Assembly: GCA_049426725.1 (NCBI GenBank)
Contig: JBMSYN010000001.1
Span: 164,078-228,077, forward strand
DNA: 64,000 bases
From: UBA961 sp049426725
GTDB taxonomy: Bacteria > Bacteroidota > Ignavibacteria > Kapaibacteriales > UBA961
Reading direction: 5' to 3'
The notes under the pieces are model-generated. The model was not told the origin of the DNA. It was given only the letters and a program-made list of their open reading frames with translations, and did not search any database. The position numbers and the translations under genes are program-made. This document shows, piece after piece, positions 42,179-50,468 of the stretch; the first letter of the stretch is position 1; each line of letters opens with the position of its first letter.

Positions 42179-43247
42179 TTGTCAAGCGAATAAAGTTCAT
42201 ACCTGAAAGTTGTTTTACTAATGTACGACATTCCATATTCAACAGACAAGTCAATGTTTGTGGGCGTTTGATCATAGACTTTGCAACAATCTCATCAATA
42301 TGCAATGGTTCACTATTGAGTATTTGCAATATAGCATGTTCTTCAACATTACATTCATGAAGAGTATTCTGTTTTTTTGATTGTCTCTTTGTATCATACA
42401 ATAATTCCTCCGGATTTGTCACAATCATTCCCTTATCGCGCATCAATAAATGATGATTACCTTCAGACATTGCAGAATAGATGCTTCCGGGCACTACATA
42501 TACATCTTTATTTTGGTCAAAAGCAAATTGTGCTGTAATCATTGAACCTCCCTTTTTGCCACTTTCAATAATCACCACTGACTTACTTAGACCACTAATG
42601 ATTCTATTTCTACGCGGGAAAAATGGAGGTTTTGCTTTCGTATTCATTGAATATTCTGAAATGACAGCACCATTGCTGGCGAGTATTTCATTTGACAAAT
42701 CAGAAGCAAGTTTCGGACTGATCTGTTCATGTCCGGAAGCTATGACTGCATAGGTTAATCTTTTGTATTTCACGACTGTTTTATGTACGATCGTGTCAAT
42801 CCCTGGCGCCAATCCACTGGCGATGCAAATTCCATTCAAAGCGAGTGATTCAGCAAAGTGTTCGGCGACTCTTTGCCCATAAGGCGTTGGAACCCTCGTT
42901 CCTACAATGCCTATTGTATGTTCACTATTTAACTTCCCTCGCACATACAATATGCTTGGTGGATAGTCTATATGTAACAGATCCGATGGATACTCCTCAC
43001 AATTAAAAGTAATGAGCTGAATCTCTTTTTCAGCATGTTGACTTATATGACGATATCCAAGATTATGAATCTCATCTTGAAGATTACGGGTATTTCCATG
43101 AAACATAGGTTTTGATAATCCGAATCTACAATATGACTCTAGACTTTCATACTTTGAAACAATGCCCCGCAATTGAGGACCATGCACAGAATGAAATAGC
43201 GAAAGACCAATGATTTCATGCTTTCCCCATGAATGTTTCCCTTTCAT
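42150..43247 (-). CDS. dprA: DNA-processing protein DprA
   Basis: DprA binds incoming single-stranded DNA during transformation and loads RecA. The 365-residue protein has an N-terminal helical domain, the Rossmann-type domain with GIVGTRVPTPYGQRVAEHFAE near 115, SGLAPGIDTIVHK, PRRNRIISGLSK near 210, IIESGKKGGSMITAQFAF and YVVPGSI, and a C-terminal winged helix (about 300-360). I use the ATG at 43247, which has GGGGG a few bases upstream; a start 21 codons earlier would overlap the preceding FAD gene. The overlap with fni downstream is 29 bases. Confidence 0.93.
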   Translation of the reverse strand: MKGKHSWGKHEIIGLSLFHSVHGPQLRGIVSKYESLESYCRFGLSKPMFHGNTRNLQDEIHNLGYRHISQHAEKEIQLITFNCEEYPSDLLHIDYPPSILYVRGKLNSEHTIGIVGTRVPTPYGQRVAEHFAESLALNGICIASGLAPGIDTIVHKTVVKYKRLTYAVIASGHEQISPKLASDLSNEILASNGAVISEYSMNTKAKPPFFPRRNRIISGLSKSVVIIESGKKGGSMITAQFAFDQNKDVYVVPGSIYSAMSEGNHHLLMRDKGMIVTNPEELLYDTKRQSKKQNTLHECNVEEHAILQILNSEPLHIDEIVAKSMIKRPQTLTCLLNMECRTLVKQLSGMNFIRLTNEFTLAKKT

Positions 43248-43260
43248 ATTCCCCCAAAAC

Positions 43261-44820
43261 TCAAGATAATGTTCTGATAATCTCCTTCGCTGTAGCAAAA
43301 CCATTGGCAAGTGCGTTTTCTACGCTGGAAGTAGCATCATTATCGGATGCACCAAAATGAATATTGCCATATTTTCTAGATGCAAGCTGTGCCGGACCAT
43401 TATGTGAGCCAGGAAATGGAATCGCCAAGGCATGTCCCCAAGCATATACTTCAACTTGGTTAATGATGTCCAATGGCTCATGTAGAAAAGCCATTGTTTC
43501 ATTTACTATAGACAGTGTATGTTTAGTGAGTGATTCATCATTAAGCAATAGCGCTCGTTCATGTTGTGGCATGGCACCAAAAATAGAATAAACATAAGAG
43601 TCTGTTCTTTTTTCGTTTTGCATGGAATTGGAACAAATGATATCTGTACAAAAACCATTTGCTTCCGGTGTCCAAACATCCATGATTGAACTTGGGAAAA
43701 TACCCTTCTTCATTGACAAATGAATCGTTGCATATGGCGGATATTGCATAGATAGCATTGCCATTTTTTGATCATCGGGAAGATCTTCAATCATGAAAGG
43801 TGCAATATGTTTTGGACCAGTCATGATAACTTTTTTTGCATTGATTTTTGTAATTCTCTGTTCATCATCAACACAAAGAACTTCTACCCCATCTTTTGTT
43901 GATTTTATAGAAAATGCCAAATGATTTACCTTGATGAACTCAGGTTTTATCAATTTCGCAATTCCTCTATATAACTCATTCATACCGCCGGGAAAGACAT
44001 ATCGATTTTTTCCATATTCACTACCAAGCTCAGAGGAAAAAAAATTAAGCAAACAAAAAGCATTTGTTTGATCAATTCCAGCTCCCATGGAAGATTTGGA
44101 ATAAATGTCCAGCATGGTTTCAAGCAATGGAGACTTATATTGTGCTAAGAAAGACCTACCCGTTTGTGCATCTAGTTTCCCATCTTTCTCATTTAGCATA
44201 AGAGAAAGCGGATAAGAAGGCACATTGGCATCATCAAGCAGAAAGTCTCTAAACTTCCTCAATCCATCTTTTTCAATTGTTGATACATTAAGAGAATTGA
44301 TTGATGAATCAGACCAGAAATTATATATCAAAGTATCATTCATCAATACTGCATCTTCGGGTGCAGATGCATATTGTATTCCCACTCTTTTACATATTGA
44401 TATAATTTCTTCGCTCTCATCAACAAAGTATACAGACCCATAAGGATAAGAGATTCCATTCATTGCCCCCTTTACACCTGCTCCCCCAATCTCAAGCTCA
44501 TTTTCCAAGAGTAACATTGAAAATCCTGCATCTTGGATAGTCAAGCCGGCAGCCAAACCAGATGCACCTCCACCAATGACAATCACATCGGTTTGTAATG
44601 AATTCGGTTTCAGAAGTTTTTGATTATAGGTTTTATCTCGAACATATGAATGCGCGATTGCATGTCTTTGTCTTTTGAGTTTCGTTTGTTCATTCCAATC
44701 TGATATTTTTCGAATCTCAGATGATGCATCTCCGCTACAACCCTGCATGGCAAGATATGCGGCACCTGTGCCACCGATGAGTACTTTAAGAAACTCGCGT
44801 CTATCTTGATTAGATTTCAT
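43261..44820 (-). CDS. Exported FAD-dependent amine oxidase-like protein (Tat and lipobox signal)
   Basis: This 519-residue flavoprotein has the dinucleotide-binding motif DVIVIGGGASGLAAGLTIQDAG followed by LLLENELEIGG, as in amine oxidases, phytoene desaturases and protoporphyrinogen oxidases. The N-terminus carries a twin-arginine motif, DRREFLK (Arg7-Arg8), then a hydrophobic stretch and MQGC with Cys28, a possible lipobox. So it would be folded with FAD in the cytoplasm, exported by Tat and perhaps anchored as a lipoprotein. Conserved AWGHALAIPFPG and NIHFGAS lie near the C-terminus. The start at 44820 gives this signal; a longer frame adds nine residues. Substrate is unknown. Confidence 0.82.
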   Translation of the reverse strand: MKSNQDRREFLKVLIGGTGAAYLAMQGCSGDASSEIRKISDWNEQTKLKRQRHAIAHSYVRDKTYNQKLLKPNSLQTDVIVIGGGASGLAAGLTIQDAGFSMLLLENELEIGGAGVKGAMNGISYPYGSVYFVDESEEIISICKRVGIQYASAPEDAVLMNDTLIYNFWSDSSINSLNVSTIEKDGLRKFRDFLLDDANVPSYPLSLMLNEKDGKLDAQTGRSFLAQYKSPLLETMLDIYSKSSMGAGIDQTNAFCLLNFFSSELGSEYGKNRYVFPGGMNELYRGIAKLIKPEFIKVNHLAFSIKSTKDGVEVLCVDDEQRITKINAKKVIMTGPKHIAPFMIEDLPDDQKMAMLSMQYPPYATIHLSMKKGIFPSSIMDVWTPEANGFCTDIICSNSMQNEKRTDSYVYSIFGAMPQHERALLLNDESLTKHTLSIVNETMAFLHEPLDIINQVEVYAWGHALAIPFPGSHNGPAQLASRKYGNIHFGASDNDATSSVENALANGFATAKEIIRTLS

Positions 44821-44827
44821 TTTCAAT

Positions 44828-44857
44828 AAAAAAATGAGGGCATTCAAATGAATGCCC
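44828..44857 (-). terminator. Terminator after the CRD-OmpA gene
   Basis: GGGCATTC (44838-44845) and GAATGCCC (44850-44857) form a perfect eight-base stem with a four-base loop; on the minus strand a T-rich run follows. It separates the WD40/OmpA pair from the FAD gene. Confidence 0.85.
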
Positions 44858-44895
44858 GCAAAATATAAAAAAGTTTTATAGGTTCATTTACTTAA

Positions 44896-45600
44896 TCAAA
44901 CCTTGGTTATGACAATATAAATTGGTCCGATATATCGCTTCCCTTTGGCAGTTTTATACTTCGGTGGAGGATTTACACTATCGGTTTGCCCTGAAGATTT
45001 CAAAGACAGTTTATTTTCTCTTACTCCATTTTCAACAAGATATTTTTTGATTGCCTGAGCTCTTTCCATGGTAAATGCCTCATTGAAGGCAGGCTCACCC
45101 TCTGAATCAGGATAGGTTTGAATTTCCACTGAAACACCAGGATTGAGAACGAGCATCTTTTTGATATCTGCCAAATAGTCTTCGGCACCAACACGTAATT
45201 TTGACTTTTTCAATTCAAATGGAGGGACGTCCAGTAGAATCTTTGCACCTTTTACAAGAGGTTTCACTGTAAAATCTCTTGATACATCCGCATATTTTTT
45301 TGAAACGGGCAATGTGATTTCATATTCATCTTTAAAAAAATCAGCGGATTCAAGTTGAACCTTATATGTTTCACCTTGTTTCAAACCCGTTACAAGATAA
45401 TAACCAGTTGCCGAGTTACTTTTCGATGAACCGATTTTTTTATTGTTCTTATCATAAAATGATACAACTATGCTCACCGGATTCCTGGTTGTTTGATCAA
45501 TCACAGTGCCGGTAACACTCATCACTTGCTGAGCATTTCCTGATTGAAGAGAAACAAACAAAGTGAAAACTAATGCTAAAATATATTTGCTATGTTTCAT
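44896..45600 (-). CDS. Carboxypeptidase-regulatory-like plus OmpA-type peptidoglycan-binding protein
   Basis: The 234-residue protein has a signal peptide (about 1-23, GNAQQ cleavage), a carboxypeptidase-regulatory-like beta-sandwich (about 28-115, MSVTGTVIDQTTRNPVSIVV) and an OmpA C-terminal domain (about 125-234). The OmpA part has Asp165 (YPDSEG), Asn173 and Arg180 (MERAQAIKKYL), matching the Asp and Arg that bind diaminopimelate in peptidoglycan. Its start overlaps the secreted WD40 gene upstream by four bases. The order propeller, CRD, OmpA is that of PorE (PG1058) of the type IX secretion system, but PorE is one protein and has an extra TPR domain. Confidence 0.82.
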   Translation of the reverse strand: MKHSKYILALVFTLFVSLQSGNAQQVMSVTGTVIDQTTRNPVSIVVSFYDKNNKKIGSSKSNSATGYYLVTGLKQGETYKVQLESADFFKDEYEITLPVSKKYADVSRDFTVKPLVKGAKILLDVPPFELKKSKLRVGAEDYLADIKKMLVLNPGVSVEIQTYPDSEGEPAFNEAFTMERAQAIKKYLVENGVRENKLSLKSSGQTDSVNPPPKYKTAKGKRYIGPIYIVITKV

Positions 45601-46607
45601 TTTTTTCCTCCTTTTGCTTTCGGCTTTTCTTTTCCTTTTACTGCAGGTTTCGTTTCAACTAGCATTTTCACCGATCCATCAGCACATCCAACAAGAATAT
45701 GGTCAGCACTACTTGTGAGATCAACACCCCAAATATCAGATCCTACATCCATTGACATAAGATTCTCACCGGTTTCACTATTCCACAGTTTCACATATTT
45801 GTCCAAACTGGCTGTGACGATTGTTTTATTATCCTCAGCCCATGAAACACTCTGCACAATCTCATTATGAGCATTAATTGTACGAATGAGCGAGCCTGAT
45901 GGCATATCCCATATTTTTACAACCCCTTTCTCATCTGCTGAAGCTAATCTTCGCGAATCAAAACTATAAAGAACAGTCAAGACTTGCGTATCATGACCTG
46001 TCAATGTCATTAAAGCCTCTTTTGTATTTAAATCAGTGCTCCATATCTTAATGGTTCTATCATCACTACATGAAGCTATGTATTTCCCATCATAACTATA
46101 AGCAACATCATTTGTTTTGTCTGTATGACCACGTAGAGTCTTCACTTCGGTTCTCAGCTTAGTATCCCATAGTTTAACAGTTCTATCAAAACTTGTACTT
46201 GCTATGTAATCATTCTTTGGACTAAAATACACGCCAATAACCTCAGCTGTATGTCCAGTCAGAACATATTGTTGTGTTCCTGTCTCAACATCCCAAACTC
46301 TGACTGTTCTATCGGTGCTGGCACTTGCAATAGATTTATCATCACCAGAAAATGAGATATTGTTTACATGACCCAAATGACCTTTGATGGTCAATAATTC
46401 TTTGCCTTCAGGTATTGACCATAATTTTATACTTTCATCAAGGCTTGATGTTGCAAATCGTGTATTGTCCCCATTGACAAATACACCAAGCACTTCATCA
46501 TCGTGCTTTCCAATTGTTTTGATGTCATAGGTTCTTTGCTGCGCTTGCATTGTAAGAGCAAATAATGCAATAGGAATCATGACATATTTGAGCAACTTAT
46601 GCTTCAT
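45597..46607 (-). CDS. Exported seven-bladed WD40 repeat protein
   Basis: The 336-residue protein starts with a signal peptide (about 1-23, ALTMQAQQ) and has seven WD40-type repeats: WD-like ends KLWS, RVWD, KLWD, KIWS, KIWD, KLWN and KMLV, with GH pairs such as KGHLGHVN and TGHTAEV. Seven blades close a propeller. After the propeller is a basic tail, KGKEKPKAKGGKK. Most bacterial WD40 proteins are cytosolic, so export makes this one notable. The start is the ATG at 46607 (GGGAAAA upstream); a TTG four codons before it gives a less typical signal. It overlaps the CRD-OmpA gene by four bases. Function is inferred from that partner. Confidence 0.82.
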   Translation of the reverse strand: MKHKLLKYVMIPIALFALTMQAQQRTYDIKTIGKHDDEVLGVFVNGDNTRFATSSLDESIKLWSIPEGKELLTIKGHLGHVNNISFSGDDKSIASASTDRTVRVWDVETGTQQYVLTGHTAEVIGVYFSPKNDYIASTSFDRTVKLWDTKLRTEVKTLRGHTDKTNDVAYSYDGKYIASCSDDRTIKIWSTDLNTKEALMTLTGHDTQVLTVLYSFDSRRLASADEKGVVKIWDMPSGSLIRTINAHNEIVQSVSWAEDNKTIVTASLDKYVKLWNSETGENLMSMDVGSDIWGVDLTSSADHILVGCADGSVKMLVETKPAVKGKEKPKAKGGKK

Positions 46608-46641
46608 GTTTTTTCCCAATAAATAATTACTAGTGCTTTAA

Positions 46642-46989
46642 TTATGAACGCAATTTCTTGATAATCTCGTTCAATTCTTTTTGCAAAGATTCCAATTCAT
46701 CTCTTGATGTGGAGTATTGTTTCTCATCCTTTGAATCATCAATAGAGCCGGTAGGATACTGGGCGATGAATGCAGATCGAGCTTCTTGGATAGTCTTTCT
46801 TTCATGCCTTATTAATTTCTTGAGTTCTTTCAAAACAGCAAGATCATATTCATCATAGATTCTGTTTCCAGCTTCATTTTTTTTGGGATTCAGAAAATCA
46901 AATTCCCTTTCCCAATAACGAAGAACATGCTGTTCTTCATCAAGAATTATGCTTATTTCTTTAATTGTATATGCTACCGGTTCAGACAT
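46642..46989 (-). CDS. MerR-family transcriptional regulator
   Basis: This 115-residue protein has the winged-helix domain of the MerR family at residues about 7-75: YTIKEISIILDEEQHVLRYWEREF, then LNPKKNEAGNRIYDEYDL, a pattern typical of Bacteroidota MerR proteins. The rest is a short coiled coil for dimerisation (SRDELESLQKELNEIIKKL) with no effector domain. I use the ATG at 46989; the longer frame adds 31 residues that do not belong to the family. An exact TAGATTTG -7 box lies 58 bases before. It may regulate the neighbouring WD40/OmpA genes, but no target site is known. Confidence 0.88.
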   Translation of the reverse strand: MSEPVAYTIKEISIILDEEQHVLRYWEREFDFLNPKKNEAGNRIYDEYDLAVLKELKKLIRHERKTIQEARSAFIAQYPTGSIDDSKDEKQYSTSRDELESLQKELNEIIKKLRS

Positions 46990-47046
46990 TGTGCAATTAT
47001 TAACTGTGATACTCAGAGGAATAGAAATCCTCATAAAAGTATGACA

Positions 47047-47054
47047 CAAATCTA
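47047..47054 (-). promoter_or_regulatory. Candidate -7 element of the MerR gene
   Basis: On the minus strand TAGATTTG matches TAnnTTTG exactly. It lies just after the start of the preceding gene's 3' end, and no TTG occurs at the usual spacing. Confidence 0.32.
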
Positions 47055-47078
47055 TCGAATTCCTTACCGTGGGATGAA

Positions 47079-47969
47079 TCAATCATGAAAAAATACCGTT
47101 TTTTTCAGTGTTTTACCTGATTCAAATGTAATGTTAAGGAATGTCAACCCTGAAGTGAGGTGATTTTGAGTCAGGATTTCAATTTCTTTGGAATTCTTGC
47201 TTTCCCAAGTACTTGCAATAGCTTTTCCATTTATATCAAATACTTGTAATGATCGTATTTGTTCATGATTGTCAATTGGGATTGACCAAACATTCTGCCC
47301 TGAATGGAAAGCTACAATTTCTACATTGTTTCTTTCTTCCGAAATACTTGTCATTGATGAGATATGCGAGAGTGTATGACTTGAAGCAAACAAAGCATCA
47401 CCGGAATTTGTATTGTCATTGTTCGTACAATTTGACATGATATAAAATGTGACTTTGCCTTTGTATCCATTCACCGGTGGTAGCCAAGAGAATTCCCAGA
47501 AGATCTCATTGGGTTTTTGGGGTAATATTCCTTTATAAGTATGAGTCAAATATTGTCTACCAAATGCAAATGGCAGAGAGAAATCCGCAGATTGCATTTG
47601 CACACGCTCTTTGTCAAGTAGCACCCATGATCCTGCATTTCTCATCATTGAATCCAAACAAACTATTTGAAATCCAAATTTTTTACAGTCTTTTTTTCGA
47701 ACTCGCAATGTTATCCCTTCCAATTTATCACCATATACAGCATTACTGTCTTCAAAAAGTAATGTATTGGTGGTATCATCGCTCACTATTTCACTGAGTT
47801 CATGACAACCTGATTGCGCGCATGTTCTTTCTCCGGGTGCACCAGTACTACTTTCATGCGCAGCAGATGACTTTAAAGGAAAATCGGGGTACTTTTCATC
47901 GGAAATCGCCATGGAAATGACAATCATGAGCAAAGTTGCTATGTAAAAAATAGTGTATACCTTTTTCAT
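47079..47969 (-). CDS. Exported choice-of-anchor V-like protein with Cx4CH motif (second copy)
   Basis: This 296-residue protein has a signal-anchor-like start (about 1-22), the phrase SSTGAPGERTCAQSGCH with C50, C55 and H56, a domain resembling choice-of-anchor V (about 60-200, including DKLEGITLRVRKKDCKKFGFQIVCL) and a C-terminal sorting-type domain (about 215-296, SLQVFDINGKAI). C-x4-C-H is a rarer c-haem pattern and may instead be a disulphide or metal site. It is a paralogue of the gene just upstream (47976-48785), six bases away, and likely arose by tandem duplication. Role unknown. Confidence 0.7.
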   Translation of the reverse strand: MKKVYTIFYIATLLMIVISMAISDEKYPDFPLKSSAAHESSTGAPGERTCAQSGCHELSEIVSDDTTNTLLFEDSNAVYGDKLEGITLRVRKKDCKKFGFQIVCLDSMMRNAGSWVLLDKERVQMQSADFSLPFAFGRQYLTHTYKGILPQKPNEIFWEFSWLPPVNGYKGKVTFYIMSNCTNNDNTNSGDALFASSHTLSHISSMTSISEERNNVEIVAFHSGQNVWSIPIDNHEQIRSLQVFDINGKAIASTWESKNSKEIEILTQNHLTSGLTFLNITFESGKTLKKTVFFHD

Positions 47970-47975
47970 ATTGGA

Positions 47976-48785
47976 TCAGCGAATAAATGGAAATGAGTTG
48001 AATTGTGATTGCAATACATAAAACCCTTTGGGTAATCTGCTGATATCCAATAATGTTTCACCTGTATGAGCATCATGAGATTCTATTATCGAACCATCCA
48101 AAGCAATAATGTTGAAAGGAAGAGTTGAACTCTGATTAAACACATGGATTGTCTGACCACGAAGCATGCATTGAGATTGAGCTTCACGAATACCTGTTGC
48201 ACCTTGAAGATAAATAGTTGTATCCATGAGAAATACTTTATCTCCTTTGTCACGATTATCATTATTTGCAGAGACTGTAGCCAAATAAAATGAGATAGGT
48301 CCTTGATGGTCTTTGGGGGCAACCCACATACACTTCCATTGATTATGTCCAATATTTTTGGCGAGCGTTCCCTCTTTTGTATATGTCACATAAGCTCGAT
48401 CAGTAAAGGAAACATGATTATGTATTAACTGTGTGTGTTCAGGATCAGAAATCAAAAATGTCCCTGAAGACTTACCATGTGCATCTAATGCAGTGAGTTG
48501 AAATCCAAATCGTAAAACATTCGAATCAGCAACTTGTACGATGATCATTGCTGAGTCACCTGCTTGAATTGATCCATCTTTGGAATGCAGTGTTAGTCCA
48601 TGTGACGAATTCCTCATTGGAACAGGGCTATCATCATGACAACCAGACTCAGCGCATGTTATCTCTCCGGGGGCACCTGTAGATGATGGAGGTGCACCAA
48701 AACTCAAGATTCCGGTCAAATCAGCCTGAACGATTGAAGAGATAAAAAAACCGGACAATACAAGAGTAGATAGAGCTTTTTTCAT
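47976..48785 (-). CDS. Exported choice-of-anchor V-like protein with Cx4CH motif (first copy)
   Basis: The 269-residue protein starts with a signal peptide (about 1-21), then APPSSTGAPGEITCAESGCH, with C44, C49 and H50, the same phrase as in the next gene. The middle (about 55-190) matches its neighbour in FGFQLTALDAHGK and in SFYLATVSANNDN, where the other has TFYIMSNCTNNDN. The end has a T9SS-type strand pattern (FNIIALDGSIIE and LPKGFYVLQSQFN). Secreted by the Sec pathway; then probably across the outer membrane by T9SS, if the tail is genuine. It heads the minus-strand run through MerR, WD40 and OmpA genes, with an FCB-type promoter just upstream. Confidence 0.7.
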   Translation of the reverse strand: MKKALSTLVLSGFFISSIVQADLTGILSFGAPPSSTGAPGEITCAESGCHDDSPVPMRNSSHGLTLHSKDGSIQAGDSAMIIVQVADSNVLRFGFQLTALDAHGKSSGTFLISDPEHTQLIHNHVSFTDRAYVTYTKEGTLAKNIGHNQWKCMWVAPKDHQGPISFYLATVSANNDNRDKGDKVFLMDTTIYLQGATGIREAQSQCMLRGQTIHVFNQSSTLPFNIIALDGSIIESHDAHTGETLLDISRLPKGFYVLQSQFNSFPFIR

Positions 48786-48804
48786 AAATCACCTGTTATT
48801 GGCT

Positions 48805-48834
48805 CAAATTTATACATGAATTTTCATTTATCAG
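48805..48834 (-). promoter_or_regulatory. Candidate promoter of the Cx4CH gene pair
   Basis: On the minus strand TAAATTTG (48805-48812) is an exact -7 match with CTG (48832-48834) at 19 bases in the -33 place. It lies 20 bases before the start. Confidence 0.42.
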
Positions 48835-48857
48835 GCATAAGAATTGAAACTATGTTC

Positions 48858-48885
48858 TTGCATCAGTGCAATCATCGTATCTTTG
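48858..48885 (+). promoter_or_regulatory. Candidate promoter of the PaaC-like gene
   Basis: TTG (48858-48860), a 17-base spacer and TATCTTTG (48878-48885) match the -33/-7 pattern, 25 bases before the ATG. Confidence 0.52.
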
Positions 48886-48909
48886 TAAGTGATTTTATTG
48901 GAGTATTCT

Positions 48910-49683
48910 ATGACATTGAATAATGAGTCTAAATCAGCTTTAAAAAGCATGTTATACAACATGGCTGATGATTCTTTGATAATTGCACACAGAAATTCAG
49001 AATGGACAGGCCTTGGTCCAATGCTGGAAGAAGACATTGCATTTTCTTCCATTGCACAAGACAAAATGGGGCATTCATTGGCACTTTTTACTTTGCTTCA
49101 ACAACTTGGCGAACCAGAACCGGATATCAGCGCTTTCATGAGAAATGAGCAACAGTTCACTTGTTGTCATTTCGTGGAATATCCAATTGGCGGTTATGAT
49201 TTCAGTTTAATGCGTCACTTTCTCTTTGATTCTGCAGAACTATTGAGATATGAATTCTTGGAAGAGAGTTCTTATGAACCGCTAGCAAAACTTGCCAAAA
49301 AAGTACGAGGCGAGATTAAATATCATGTCTTTCACGCTGATACATGGGTAATACAACTCGGTTCACAAGGAAATGAAGAAAGCAAAGCGAGAATGCAAAG
49401 TGCATTGAATATGTGCTATCCTCTCGCACTTGGAATTTTTGAACCAATACAACAAGAAAAATTACTCATCGAACAGCATGTTTTCAAGGGTGAACAAGCA
49501 CTTGAACATGCTTGGCATGAGCGAATTTCTACTGTCCTTTCAAAAGCAGGATTGACTATTCCTGACAGAAATTCTATTGAACCTGTCTATGGCGGAAGAA
49601 AGGGTTTTCATTCCGAATATCTTCAACCTCTTTTGGATGAAATGACAGAAGTGTTTACAATCGATCCATCCGCTGAATGGTGA
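48910..49683 (+). CDS. PaaC-like ferritin-fold protein (phenylacetyl-CoA epoxidase subunit family)
   Basis: The 257-residue helical protein resembles PaaC, the structural subunit of the multicomponent phenylacetyl-CoA epoxidase. Matching segments are DDSLIIAHRNSEWTGLGP (21-38), LEEDIAFSSIAQDKMGH (39-55) and IKYHVFHADTWVIQLGSQG near 140. Unlike typical PaaC (IALDLLGQA), it has D51 and H55 as DKMGH, so it may keep metal-binding residues. The paaA, paaB, paaD and paaE genes are not adjacent, so it may be an orphan with its own role. I use the ATG at 48910 with GGAG six bases upstream. It precedes tpiA by three bases. Confidence 0.75.
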   Translation: MTLNNESKSALKSMLYNMADDSLIIAHRNSEWTGLGPMLEEDIAFSSIAQDKMGHSLALFTLLQQLGEPEPDISAFMRNEQQFTCCHFVEYPIGGYDFSLMRHFLFDSAELLRYEFLEESSYEPLAKLAKKVRGEIKYHVFHADTWVIQLGSQGNEESKARMQSALNMCYPLALGIFEPIQQEKLLIEQHVFKGEQALEHAWHERISTVLSKAGLTIPDRNSIEPVYGGRKGFHSEYLQPLLDEMTEVFTIDPSAEW

Positions 49684-49686
49684 TAT

Positions 49687-50445
49687 ATGCTGATTGCCGG
49701 AAATTGGAAGATGAATCTTCTCCCTCATGAAGGGATGATGCTCACGCATGAGATATGTCAAGGATTATCCGAGATTCCCTCTCACATTGATGTATTGATT
49801 TGCCCACCATTTACTCACATCACGCAATGTTCACTCATAATCGAAAACAATGAATCCCCCCTTTTGATCGGAGCGCAAAATTGTCATGATTCACATGAAG
49901 GTGCCTATACAGGAGAAATTTCTCCTTTGATGCTGGCTTCGATGGGAGTGGATTATGTCATCATTGGTCATTCCGAACGCAGGACTTTTTTTCAGGAATC
50001 CAATCAATTCATTGCAAGAAAATGTCATTCAGCCCTTAGAGCCGGATTGACCCCCATAGTCTGTATCGGCGAAACATTAGAACAAAGAAATGAAGGGAAT
50101 GTTCAAGCAGTAATAAAAGATCAATTAGATCCAATTCTTCAACATGACAGTATTGTTCAAGCAATTCTAGATGGCAGCATCGTATTTGCTTATGAACCTG
50201 TGTGGGCAATTGGCACCGGACTTGCTGCAAGCCCACAACAAGCAGAAGAAGTCCATTCATTTGTTAGATCTGTTCTACAAGATACGCTTGGTGAATATTC
50301 CTCTATGATTGATATCATTTATGGTGGGAGTGTGAAACCTGACAATGCAAAGGATTTCTTTGTTCAATCAAATATTGATGGTGCTTTGATTGGTGGAGCA
50401 TCATTAAAAGCTGAATCATTCCTCGCCATCGCCAAAAGTGCTTGA
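49687..50445 (+). CDS. tpiA: Triosephosphate isomerase
   Basis: TpiA interconverts dihydroxyacetone phosphate and glyceraldehyde 3-phosphate in glycolysis. The 252-residue protein has the expected catalytic residues: Lys8 in GNWKMN, His95 in IIGHSERR and Glu170 in AYEPVWAIGTG, and the phosphate loop GGSVKPDN near 215. Length is normal. It follows the PaaC-like gene with a three-base gap and may share its promoter. It ends one base from a convergent SRPBCC gene. Confidence 0.97.
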   Translation: MLIAGNWKMNLLPHEGMMLTHEICQGLSEIPSHIDVLICPPFTHITQCSLIIENNESPLLIGAQNCHDSHEGAYTGEISPLMLASMGVDYVIIGHSERRTFFQESNQFIARKCHSALRAGLTPIVCIGETLEQRNEGNVQAVIKDQLDPILQHDSIVQAILDGSIVFAYEPVWAIGTGLAASPQQAEEVHSFVRSVLQDTLGEYSSMIDIIYGGSVKPDNAKDFFVQSNIDGALIGGASLKAESFLAIAKSA

Positions 50446-50468
50446 ATCATTTCTCAAGAATTTTTTTT
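50441..50468 (+). terminator. Weak terminator after tpiA
   Basis: CTTGA (50441-50445) and TCAAG (50454-50458) pair, followed by AA and eight T residues. The stem is only five bases and overlaps the convergent gene end, so the call is weak. Confidence 0.4.
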
